Shown in pieces: positions 47,954 through 55,462 of a stretch of DNA of 64,000 nucleotides. The position numbers and the translations under genes are program-made. Position 1 is the first letter of the stretch, and the number at the start of each line of letters is the position of its first letter. A model generated the notes under the pieces. It did no database searches. It was not told the DNA's origin and worked only from the letters and a program-made list of their open reading frames with translations. This stretch comes from Photobacterium lutimaris. Lineage in GTDB: Bacteria > Pseudomonadota > Gammaproteobacteria > Enterobacterales > Vibrionaceae. The stretch spans positions 682,001 to 746,000 of the forward strand of contig NZ_PYMH01000002.1 in NCBI RefSeq assembly GCF_003025555.1, written 5' to 3'.

Positions 47954-48023
47954 AGCCCATAGCCCATAGCCCATAGCCCATAGCCCATAGCCCATAGCCC
48001 ATAGCCCATAGCCCATAGCCTAT
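47954..48023. repeat. Heptanucleotide tandem repeat (AGCCCAT)9 plus one variant
   Basis: Nine perfect AGCCCAT units run from 47954 to 48016, followed by AGCCTAT at 48017-48023. It lies between the terminator of sRNA unit 3 and the promoter of unit 4, 41 bases before that promoter's -35. Such repeats change copy number by slippage. Confidence 0.95.
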
Positions 48024-48064
48024 CTACCTAATTTCTCGCTAACATAAAAAATTTTTAATTTTTT

Positions 48065-48092
48065 TGAACCATTTGATTTTCGGCTAGTCATA
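48065..48092 (+). promoter_or_regulatory. Sigma-E-type promoter of sRNA unit 4
   Basis: TGAACCA (48065-48071), 15 bases, GTCATA (48087-48092); A/T tract upstream. Confidence 0.75.
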
Positions 48093-48098
48093 TATAGT

Positions 48099-48228
48099 GA
48101 CATTCATATTAAAGGCGCGTTTTTGAGTTAACCCTGAATACCGCGATTTTAATTTAAGATGCCACTGCTGCTAAACTCCTAATTGTGTATATAGGTTTTG
48201 CCCACTGACTTTCAGTGGGCTTTTTTTT
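48099..48228 (+). ncRNA. vrrA: sRNA unit 4, VrrA-like
   Basis: A ~130-nt RNA beginning GACATTCATATTAAAGGCGC, identical in its first 20 bases to unit 3. The seed begins at 48161. The terminator GCCCACTGA / TCAGTGGGC has eight Ts. It is the nearest relative of unit 3, so the two likely duplicated most recently. Confidence 0.82.
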
Positions 48229-48254
48229 GATCTGAAGAAAAAATATTATTTTTT

Positions 48255-48282
48255 TGAACTATTCGATTTTCAGCCAGTCTTA
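48255..48282 (+). promoter_or_regulatory. Sigma-E-type promoter of sRNA unit 5
   Basis: TGAACTA (48255-48261), 15 bases, GTCTTA (48277-48282); closest of the five to the TGAACTT variant used by E. coli sigma-E sRNAs. Confidence 0.75.
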
Positions 48283-48288
48283 CTTAAC

Positions 48289-48416
48289 ATGATTCAGATT
48301 AAAGACGCGGTTCTGATAGATTAATCCTTCCCTTCTTTAATTGTGATGCCACTGCTGCTTAACTCCTAATTGTGTATATAGGTTTTTGCCCACTGACTTT
48401 CAGTGGGCTTTTTTTT
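48289..48416 (+). ncRNA. vrrA: sRNA unit 5, VrrA-like
   Basis: A ~128-nt RNA. Its 5' end (ATGATTCAGATTAAAGACGC) differs from the other copies, and its seed, starting at 48348, reads GCCACTGCTGCTTAACTCCT, one base different. The terminator GCCCACTGA / TCAGTGGGC with eight Ts ends about 95 bases before the end of the convergent yeeZ-like gene. Confidence 0.8.
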
Positions 48417-48511
48417 ATGCCTCGCAATAATCCCACACACAGAACAGTAACGTCAGGGACTCGGTATATATTGCAGCTCTACTCTACACTTCCTCTATTT
48501 GAACAAAGGCG

Positions 48512-49363
48512 TCATAGCTCAGGGGGCTCTGAAAGTAAATTGTCATGGTCATTATTCATAGAGAGCCACTGACACGTCTGCGCCGCATCAATCACTTTAG
48601 TATTTTGGTCGATCGAATCAGTAAACACAGGGAGCGGTAAACCTGCTAACTGTGCCATTTTGCAATAATACTCTTCTCGCGTAGGATGTTGCGCTGAGGC
48701 GAGATGCAGCACCTGCTGCTGTGGCCAATGATTTAGCAATTGGGATATAGCCGTTATACAGTCATCCAAGTGGATGAGGTTTACCCTATCCATACCATTT
48801 TCTATGCCTTGGCGACCCGATAAAAAACGAACCGGATGCCGATTTGGCCCAATAAGCCCTGAAAAACGTACCACCAACGCCTTACTCCCCCATTCTGCCA
48901 GCAGATACTTCTCTATCGCGAGATGGGCTTTCCCTGACAACGTATTAGGACGAGGTTCAGTCGTTTCCTTGATGACTCCCTTGCACGTACCGTAAACGGC
49001 GGTTGTGCTGATGAATACTACCTTGCGGCAACCCAACGCTTTGGCCGTATCTGATAGCCGCTTTATTTTGGCTATCAGCTCTTCAGCCGCATCTTTGCCG
49101 CGACCGGGCGGTACATTGATCACTAACAAATCGGTGTTGAAAAATTGCTTTATCTGGGGAGCAAGTGCAGCAGGGTCCTCCAGCGACAGGGGAAGTGTAA
49201 GGGCAACACCATGAATACCGCTTTCAGCTAATGCTTGCGCCTTTTCAGTATCTTGTTTACTGCCCCAGGTTTCTATTCCTAGCTGCACAAAATGCTTTGC
49301 CAGCGGCAAACCAAACCACCCGCAACCACAAATACTGATCTTGTTTATCAATCCTTGTTGCAT
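48512..49363 (-). CDS. YeeZ-like NAD(P)-binding epimerase/reductase
   Basis: A 283-residue Rossmann-fold protein of the extended SDR type related to E. coli YeeZ. The cofactor motif ISICGCGWFGLPLAKHF (GxGxxG) is at residues 9-25. FISTTAVYGTCKG is the SDR Ser/Tyr region and the conserved Tyr-x3-Lys is not obvious. The middle VVRFSGLIGPNRHPVRFLSGR is typical. GAGGAG lies 5 bases before ATG. Its substrate is unknown. It lies beside the vrrA locus as in Vibrio. Confidence 0.8.
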   Translation of the reverse strand: MQQGLINKISICGCGWFGLPLAKHFVQLGIETWGSKQDTEKAQALAESGIHGVALTLPLSLEDPAALAPQIKQFFNTDLLVINVPPGRGKDAAEELIAKIKRLSDTAKALGCRKVVFISTTAVYGTCKGVIKETTEPRPNTLSGKAHLAIEKYLLAEWGSKALVVRFSGLIGPNRHPVRFLSGRQGIENGMDRVNLIHLDDCITAISQLLNHWPQQQVLHLASAQHPTREEYYCKMAQLAGLPLPVFTDSIDQNTKVIDAAQTCQWLSMNNDHDNLLSEPPEL

Positions 49364-49611
49364 AGTTTCTCCTCGATCACAAAACCTTGAAAGTCGGTTT
49401 CATTTGACCGCTCTATTTTTCACCTTCATTTATTTCAGCCTGTAAATTAATTCCCATACATTGAAAATTAGCTACAGAAAAACCCGATATCTGCCCTAAA
49501 AACCGTAATTTCCATTAAAAATATTTTCAGTTTTGAAAGAAAAAATTCGATCCCTGTCAAACTATAATAAAAAGAGAAAGCGTTATTCATAGATTTACTA
49601 GGAGCAGATCC

Positions 49612-49647
49612 ATGAAAAGTAGTATAGTTTCATCAAAATGGCTTTAA
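49612..49647 (+). CDS. Possible 11-residue leader peptide upstream of hexR
   Basis: A short reading frame, MKSSIVSSKWL, has AGGAG at 49600-49604 with a 7-base spacing, better than many genes here. It ends 56 bases before hexR. A TATAAT at 49563-49568 could be its -10. It is Ser- and Lys-rich with one Trp. Either it is an upstream regulatory peptide or the ribosome site is a chance match. Confidence 0.35.
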   Translation: MKSSIVSSKWL

Positions 49648-49703
49648 GCACTTTATACGGTAAGTAAGCCACTAACGAAATTCAGTAACGAGCGGTAACC
49701 GCC

Positions 49704-50558
49704 ATGAATACCCTAGAGAAAATTCAAAAGAACCTTGATAACTTCAGTAAGTCTGAGCGTAAAGTGGCTGAAGTTATTCTTGCGTCACCACAGACAGCTA
49801 TTCACTCAAGTATTGCGACACTGGCTAAAATGGCGGATGTGAGTGAGCCAACGGTTAACCGCTTCTGTCGTCGCTTAGATACAAAGGGCTTTCCAGATTT
49901 TAAACTGCACCTTGCCCAAAGCCTAGCCAACGGTACGCCTTATGTGAACCGCAACGTCGAAGAAGACGATGGTCCTGATGCTTACACCTCAAAAATCTTC
50001 GAGTCGACCATGGCATGCCTTGATGTGGCAAAGAACAGTCTTGACCCGATGCAGGTGAACCGCTCAGTTGATTTGCTAACCCAAGCCAAGAAAATATCCT
50101 TCTTCGGCTTGGGTGCATCAGCATCTGTTGCTCACGATGCCCAAAATAAGTTTTTCCGTTTTAATATTCCGATTGTTTGCTTTGACGACATTGTGATGCA
50201 GCGCATGAGCGTGATCAATTGCAGTGACGGTGATGTTGTGGTGATGATTTCACACACTGGCCGCACTAAGAGCCTGGTCGAGGTTGCTCGCATGGCGCGT
50301 GAAAACGGTGCCACTGTTATCGGCATCACCGCCAAAGACTCACCGTTAGACCGTGAGTGTTCAATATCAATCTGTTTGGATGTGCCTGAAGATACCGATG
50401 TCTACATGCCGATGGCGAGCCGCGTTGTACAGATGACGGTTATTGACGTTCTGGCAACCGGCTTTACCCTACGTCGAGGTGCGGGTTTTCGCGAAAACCT
50501 AAAGCGAGTTAAAGAGTCACTTAAGGACTCGCGCTTCACCAAAGAAGGCATCATTTAA
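49704..50558 (+). CDS. hexR: RpiR/MurR-family regulator HexR
   Basis: A 284-residue regulator of central carbon genes that responds to 2-keto-3-deoxy-6-phosphogluconate. The N-terminal helix-turn-helix (AIHSSIATLAKMADVSEPTVNRFCRRLDTKGFPDFKLHL) spans residues 30-75. The SIS sugar-binding domain follows (ISFFGLGASASVAHDAQNKF, VVVMISHTGRTKSLVEVARMA). It is next to pykA, the usual location in Vibrio and Shewanella, with a HexR-like box before pykA. Confidence 0.93.
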   Translation: MNTLEKIQKNLDNFSKSERKVAEVILASPQTAIHSSIATLAKMADVSEPTVNRFCRRLDTKGFPDFKLHLAQSLANGTPYVNRNVEEDDGPDAYTSKIFESTMACLDVAKNSLDPMQVNRSVDLLTQAKKISFFGLGASASVAHDAQNKFFRFNIPIVCFDDIVMQRMSVINCSDGDVVVMISHTGRTKSLVEVARMARENGATVIGITAKDSPLDRECSISICLDVPEDTDVYMPMASRVVQMTVIDVLATGFTLRRGAGFRENLKRVKESLKDSRFTKEGII

Positions 50559-50613
50559 CCGCAAGTGATTATATGCCTGGCTCTCACGGCAGTTACAATC
50601 ACTTAGCCGATAC

Positions 50614-50643
50614 AAGGCGCAGCTCAGGCTGTGCCTTTTCTTT
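50614..50643 (+). terminator. Intrinsic terminator after hexR
   Basis: AAGGCGCAGC / GCTGTGCCTT stem (one G-U pair), TCAG loop, then a T-rich tail. Confidence 0.8.
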
Positions 50644-50857
50644 TGTGCTATTTCTATTATCCACTCTCAGGCCACGACCTTCGGCTACACTTACCTCAAC
50701 CAAGCAAGCAAGCAACCCTCTGCAGCTATGAATCAGGTCACCCATTAAAACCCAACACTATTCATACATCTTGATGAAATAAAGCACACAACTAGTCCTA
50801 CAATATGTTTTTTTCTTACAGTTTGTTGATAAATAACAGCTTATTTCTACCTGTGTG

Positions 50858-50872
50858 TGTAGTAAAATTTCA
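50858..50872. promoter_or_regulatory. HexR-like box upstream of pykA
   Basis: TGTAGTAAAATTTCA matches 13 of 15 positions of the HexR motif TGTAATTAAATTACA. It lies 71 bases before the pykA start. HexR activation or repression of pykA is known in related bacteria. Confidence 0.5.
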
Positions 50873-50943
50873 AACAATTCAATGAAGCAGATTTCTACAG
50901 GTAATCGTTTCATTGGCAAACAATGATACAGATGGAGTTTCCG

Positions 50944-52389
50944 ATGTCTGAAAGGCTACGACGTACTAAAATCGTTACTACTTTGGGTCCTGCAACCGAT
51001 CGCGACAACAATCTAGAGAAGATTATTGCTGCTGGTGCAAATGTTGTGCGAATGAATTTCTCTCACGGCAGCCCTGAAGATCACATCCAACGCACCAAAG
51101 CTGTACGTGAAATCGCCGCGAAGCTAGGCAAGCATGTAGCAATCCTAGGTGACCTCCAAGGCCCGAAAATCCGTGTGTCTACATTCAAAGATGGCAAGAT
51201 TCAACTGGCAATCGGCGACAAGTTCACCCTGGACAGCGATCTAGCAAAAGGCGCAGGCGATCAGTTCGCAGTTGGCCTTGACTACAAAGAGCTTCCGAAA
51301 GACGTTGAGACCGGCGATATCCTGCTACTTGATGACGGCCGTGTTCAGCTCAAGGTCACTGCTGTTGAAGGCAACAAAGTTCACACTGAAGTCACGGTTG
51401 CTGGCCCGTTGTCAAACAATAAGGGGATCAACAAAAAAGGCGGTGGCCTTTCTGCTGAAGCATTAACAGATAAAGACAAAGCCGATATCATTACCGCCGC
51501 TCAAATGGGTGTCGATTACCTAGCTGTATCTTTCCCACGCAACGGCGAAGACATGAAATACGCTCGCCGTCTGGCAACAGAAGCAGGCCTTGAGGCTAAG
51601 CTGGTCTCTAAAGTCGAGCGTGCTGAAGCCGTTGCCACCACAGAAGCAATGGATGACATTATCATGGCATCTGATGCGGTAATGGTAGCCCGTGGTGACC
51701 TTGGTGTTGAAATCGGTGACCCAGAACTAGTTGGCGTTCAGAAGAAACTGATCCGCCGTGCTCGTAGCCTGAACCGTACCGTGATCACGGCTACCCAGAT
51801 GATGGAAACCATGATCACCAGCCCGATGCCAACGCGCGCAGAAGTGATGGACGTGGCCAATGCTGTTCTTGATGGTACTGATGCCGTGATGCTTTCTGCC
51901 GAAACTGCGGCAGGCAGCTTCCCCGTTGAAACGGTAACTGCGATGGCGAATGTTTGTCTAGGCGCTGAAAAAGAGCCGAGTATCAACGTTTCTAACCACC
52001 GCCTAGCGCGTACGTTCGAATCGCCTGAAGAAACCATTGCAATGTCTACCATGTATGCGGCAAACCACATGGAAGGTGTAAAAGCGATGATCGCGATGAC
52101 TGAGTCTGGGCGTACGCCACTGATGATGTCGCGTATTTCATCTGGCAAGCCTATCTTTGCGATGTCTCGCAACGAGAATACGCTAAACCGCGCGGCGCTA
52201 TTCCGCGGAGTGACACCGGTTTACTTTAACCGCGATAGCGATGCCGGCCTTGACGCCGCGAAGCATGCTGTTGCAACTCTGAAAGAAAAAGGTTTCCTAT
52301 CTACGGGTGACTTGGTCATCATCACTCAAGGTGATGTGATGGATACTGTTGGCTGCACCAACAACATGCGCATTCTAAGCGTAGAGTAA
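50944..52389 (+). CDS. pykA: Pyruvate kinase II PykA
   Basis: Converts PEP and ADP to pyruvate and ATP. ATG 50944, TGGAG upstream, gives 481 residues. Signatures: [32 protein letters not shown], the catalytic Lys/Glu region [38 protein letters not shown] and the C-terminal regulatory domain. This is the AMP-activated type by its relation to E. coli PykA. Well-expressed codon style. Confidence 0.96.
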   Translation: MSERLRRTKIVTTLGPATDRDNNLEKIIAAGANVVRMNFSHGSPEDHIQRTKAVREIAAKLGKHVAILGDLQGPKIRVSTFKDGKIQLAIGDKFTLDSDLAKGAGDQFAVGLDYKELPKDVETGDILLLDDGRVQLKVTAVEGNKVHTEVTVAGPLSNNKGINKKGGGLSAEALTDKDKADIITAAQMGVDYLAVSFPRNGEDMKYARRLATEAGLEAKLVSKVERAEAVATTEAMDDIIMASDAVMVARGDLGVEIGDPELVGVQKKLIRRARSLNRTVITATQMMETMITSPMPTRAEVMDVANAVLDGTDAVMLSAETAAGSFPVETVTAMANVCLGAEKEPSINVSNHRLARTFESPEETIAMSTMYAANHMEGVKAMIAMTESGRTPLMMSRISSGKPIFAMSRNENTLNRAALFRGVTPVYFNRDSDAGLDAAKHAVATLKEKGFLSTGDLVIITQGDVMDTVGCTNNMRILSVE

Positions 52390-52409
52390 TCTATAGCCTT
52401 GCATACAAA

Positions 52410-52440
52410 AAGCGTGATGGTATTGCCATCACGCTTATTT
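52410..52440. terminator. Hairpin after pykA, likely terminator
   Basis: AAGCGTGATGG / CCATCACGCTT, 11-bp stem with a 5-base loop. The T-run is short (TATTT), so strength is uncertain; the A-run on the other side could serve the convergent gene. Confidence 0.65.
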
Positions 52441-52464
52441 CTAGCTACATCCCATGAGTTAAAC

Positions 52465-52929
52465 TTAGGGGTATGCTTTATCCACCCTTACCCCATTATT
52501 GAAGTACAAGATCCTCACCTTATCTTTGGGCTGAAACAACATGCGAGTATCGACATCTTGAATAACATCAATCAAGGTCCCGTCCTCTGCTTTGATCAAC
52601 AACTCTACTAACCGGTATTGGACAATCTGCTGCGTCGTCTGGCGCTGATGAGCCATTCCGGCTCCCGCGACAGCACCCACAGCTGTCGCCACCTCACGCC
52701 CCGTTCCCCCCCCGAACTGGTTGCCGATCAAACCACCGATAACCCCTCCCAACAAGGTTTCCCAACCATTATGCTGAGATTCAATCACATCCTGATGGGT
52801 GATATAGCGAACACTGTCGACATCGCCAAATACCACTTTGTTAACCGTTCTCGCCTGATTTCGATTGTACGGCGCCGCAGAAAGTGCCAGAGGTAAAATT
52901 AACAATAACACTAACCATTTTCTCATCAT
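52465..52929 (-). CDS. Glycine-zipper 2TM-domain envelope protein (YcfJ-like)
   Basis: A 154-residue exported protein. The signal MRKWLVLLLILPLALSAAP is cut after SAA. The middle GWETLLGGVIGGLIGNQFGGGTGREVATAVGAVAGAGMAH is a glycine-zipper (GxxxG) pair, two membrane-inserting segments like YcfJ and SlyB. The C-terminus (VQYRLVELLIKAEDGTLIDVIQDVDTRMLFQPKDKVRILYFNNGVRV) is a beta domain. Two adjacent ATGs are both possible; GAGG is 5 bases from the first. Role in outer-membrane integrity is only a family-level guess. Confidence 0.8.
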   Translation of the reverse strand: MMRKWLVLLLILPLALSAAPYNRNQARTVNKVVFGDVDSVRYITHQDVIESQHNGWETLLGGVIGGLIGNQFGGGTGREVATAVGAVAGAGMAHQRQTTQQIVQYRLVELLIKAEDGTLIDVIQDVDTRMLFQPKDKVRILYFNNGVRVDKAYP

Positions 52930-52954
52930 ATAATCCTCTTTCCCGGCAACCTTA

Positions 52955-52977
52955 TATACCCAAGTAAATTAAGCTAC
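52955..52977. repeat. Half copy of the TATACCCAAG repeat
   Basis: TATACCCAAGTAAATTAAGC resembles one end of the 216-bp element. It sits in the divergent gap just before aat. Confidence 0.45.
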
Positions 52978-52990
52978 ATTTAGTGTAATT

Positions 52991-53704
52991 ATGGCAATTT
53001 ATCTTCCGGAACTTGACCCGGTCAATACTGATTTCCCCGCCCCTGAAACGGCACTGACAGAACCTAATGGCCTGCTTGCCTTTGGTGGCGATCTACGCCC
53101 TGAGCGTCTTGTCAGCGCGTACCGACAAGGGATCTTCCCATGGTTTTCCGATGGTGAGCCCTTGCTATGGTGGAGTCCGGCCCCTAGGGCCGTATTTCTA
53201 CCGGATCAATTCCAGCCCAGTAAGAGCTTACGGAAATTCTACCGAAAATCTGGCTACCAAGTCACATTGAACCACGCTTGCCACGATATTATTGAGCTCT
53301 GCGCTAGCACCCGTAAAGCAGAAGAGACCTGGATCACCGCAGAAATGATCCAAGCCTATCAGCACCTACATGAACTTGGCTATTGCCATTCCGTGGAAGT
53401 ATGGCGGCGGGGACAGCTCATCGGTGGGCTGTATGGTATCAGTGTCGGCGGTATGTTCTGTGGCGAATCCATGTTCTCACTGGCCGACAATGCGTCCAAG
53501 ATAGCTCTATGGCTATTTTGCGAACACTTCAGTGCCCACGGCGGCCAACTTATCGATTGCCAAGTCATGAATGACCATCTTGCCTCGCTAGGTGCCGCCG
53601 AAATGGAGCGCAACCTGTTCACCCATTTTCTCCACCAGCAAAGAGATGCCATACTAAATGAAACCTGTTACCACCGTCAGGAGTTAGTTTACTCACCGTC
53701 ATGA
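52991..53704 (+). CDS. aat: Leucyl/phenylalanyl-tRNA-protein transferase Aat
   Basis: Adds Leu or Phe to N-terminal Lys or Arg of proteins, marking them for ClpAP through ClpS. 237 residues. Signatures: [69 protein letters not shown]. There is no recognisable Shine-Dalgarno before ATG 52991; a half repeat lies just upstream. It overlaps bpt by 4 bases. ClpA and ClpS also lie in this window. Confidence 0.95.
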   Translation: MAIYLPELDPVNTDFPAPETALTEPNGLLAFGGDLRPERLVSAYRQGIFPWFSDGEPLLWWSPAPRAVFLPDQFQPSKSLRKFYRKSGYQVTLNHACHDIIELCASTRKAEETWITAEMIQAYQHLHELGYCHSVEVWRRGQLIGGLYGISVGGMFCGESMFSLADNASKIALWLFCEHFSAHGGQLIDCQVMNDHLASLGAAEMERNLFTHFLHQQRDAILNETCYHRQELVYSPS

Positions 53705-54414
53705 CCAGTATTAACAAGCTCCCGCTACGCATCGGCTTGACGCCGGAATCACAGTGCAGCTACCTACCAGGGCAAGATGAGCAGCTGGGTGTGGTGATGG
53801 ATCAGCACTGGCTATCACCGCCTGCCTATGGCGTTTTGCTTGCATCCGGCTACCGCCGCAGCGGCAGTGCCATTTATAAGCCCATGTGCCAACAGTGCAG
53901 CGCCTGTGTACCGCTGCGCGTTGATTGCCCCGCTTTTCGCCCATCGAAAAGCCAGAAACGTCAACTCAACCAAATGGCTAAACTGCGGTGGGAATTCAAG
54001 ACTGAACTGGATCCAGACTGGTATCGATTGTATGAGCGCTATATTACCCAGCGTCATGCCGATGGCAGTATGTTCCCGCCGAACAAAGCGCAATTTTTTG
54101 AATTTTGCACCGCCCCATGGATGGACACCCTCTTCCTTCATGTTTACGAGGACGAAACGCTGATAGCCATTGCGATCACCGATGTATTCGAGGATGCAAT
54201 GAGCGCTGTGTATAGCTTCTTTTCCCCTGATAGCACACTGTCATTAGGGACGCTTTGTGTCCTTTATCAAATTCAATACTGCCAACGTTCTGGCCGCCGC
54301 TGGCTTTATCCTGGGTATCAGATAGACCAGTGCAAAGCCATGAACTATAAAATTCGTTTCAAGCCATACGAAAAGCTGACAGCAGAAGGATGGCAACATT
54401 TTGATGAAAGCTAA
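53701..54414 (+). CDS. bpt: Aspartate/glutamate leucyltransferase Bpt
   Basis: Adds Leu to N-terminal Asp or Glu, creating a bacterial N-degron. 237 residues, ATE/Bpt fold. The four-Cys start is [12 protein letters not shown] and [15 protein letters not shown]. Other conserved parts are [23 protein letters not shown]-like core ([26 protein letters not shown]) and [22 protein letters not shown]. First described in Vibrio, where it occurs with aat. ATGA overlap with aat indicates one operon. Confidence 0.94.
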   Translation: MTSINKLPLRIGLTPESQCSYLPGQDEQLGVVMDQHWLSPPAYGVLLASGYRRSGSAIYKPMCQQCSACVPLRVDCPAFRPSKSQKRQLNQMAKLRWEFKTELDPDWYRLYERYITQRHADGSMFPPNKAQFFEFCTAPWMDTLFLHVYEDETLIAIAITDVFEDAMSAVYSFFSPDSTLSLGTLCVLYQIQYCQRSGRRWLYPGYQIDQCKAMNYKIRFKPYEKLTAEGWQHFDES

Positions 54415-54580
54415 GCTGCATTTTTCACCGTTGCCTGAGCTAAATACGATAAAATACGTATTAATGCGTTAGAGTAGCTGACAAAGTACACCCGCAGATG
54501 TAAAATTGCGGCCTAAACTTTACACTCAAACAGTTTCAAGGCATTATCCAGCCCGATCAGATGAATGGCTGGTAGCCTAA

Positions 54581-54808
<228 letters not shown>

Positions 54809-54836
54809 TCTTAAAATAAGATTACAGAATACAAAT

Positions 54837-54864
54837 AAAACCCGGCCTACTGCCGGGTTTTATT
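54837..54864 (+). terminator. Intrinsic terminator after infA
   Basis: AAAACCCGGC / GCCGGGTTTT stem with a 5-base loop and T-rich tail. Confidence 0.88.
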
Positions 54865-55462
54865 TTATCTGCCCTCCCCAAATGACTCTCTTTCCTCCCT
54901 GTTAGCAACAGATCTGAAAACTAGGTTTACCAAACAGTTTCGATGAGCAATCCTTATCAACATCACGAAATTATTTTATTTGCCTCGATCCGCATTCGGT
55001 TGTCTAATCCCCCTGCACCCAAAGGCCATGAGCGAACGAGGTGTATGCGAGGGAGCCGCCCTCACCTTACTCTGTCATACCGTGAAATCTGTCAGCAGCA
55101 CGGCCGTTTAGGAATGACAATGAAACCTATCGCAATGCATGATGCACTGGTGCAACTAAGCCTAGTGAACGTTTGCGACATCGCAGCCACCATTCACCCC
55201 AAAGACCGACCGCTTAACGTCTCGCCTCACCTTGGCCGTCGTAAAAAGCGTATGTCACAAAGGCGAACGCAAAGGACGCTATCTAGCTGCGTCTAGACCA
55301 ACTTTGTTCACCGATGATGATGCTGAAGCCCATAGCATTCTCTGCACTTCGCACATCTGCCTGATGAGTTTTAACTAACCTGGTGCTTACAGTCCTGAGG
55401 CTGGGCCTTGCCACAGCTGTCGATACACTGTCTGTACCCAATCACTGTTCGAGGACAAATTA
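54865..55462 (+). other. Long leader region of speA
   Basis: About 600 bases without a normal gene. It contains a hairpin at about 55040-55070 (AGGT ... GAGGG-AGCCG-CCCTC-ACCT) and a short Arg-rich reading frame at 55120-55296. No standard terminator is visible between that frame and speA. The region is less AT-rich than the other gaps, which suggests a functional transcript. Confidence 0.5.
55120..55296 (+). CDS. Possible Arg-rich leader ORF upstream of speA (58 aa)
   Basis: AGGA precedes ATG 55120 by 6 bases. The protein is MKPIAMHDALVQLSLVNVCD... ending in a basic tract with six Arg and two Lys in 13 residues (RRKKRMSQRRTQR, residues 40-52), using rare codons AGG and CGA. Arginine is the substrate of the downstream SpeA, so a translation-based sensor is conceivable. 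It may instead be a chance frame; nothing outside the Arg tract is recognisable. Confidence 0.35.
   Translation: MKPIAMHDALVQLSLVNVCDIAATIHPKDRPLNVSPHLGRRKKRMSQRRTQRTLSSCV

Noticed and set aside
47954..48023. CRISPR array
   Set aside because: The units are 7 bases, contiguous and without spacers, so it is a simple tandem repeat.
47467..48416. Transposon-borne or short insertion-sequence repeats
   Set aside because: The repeated units carry matching promoters, seed and terminators and no terminal inverted repeats or target duplications, so RNA genes explain them better.
48372..48572. A 66-residue plus-strand frame overlapping the last sRNA terminator and the yeeZ-like gene end
   Set aside because: It starts inside the sRNA and runs antisense into a real gene; no ribosome site or family.
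54943..55119. Upstream part of the speA-leader frame
   Set aside because: No ribosome site before 54943 and no coding character; only the part from 55120 has a plausible start.
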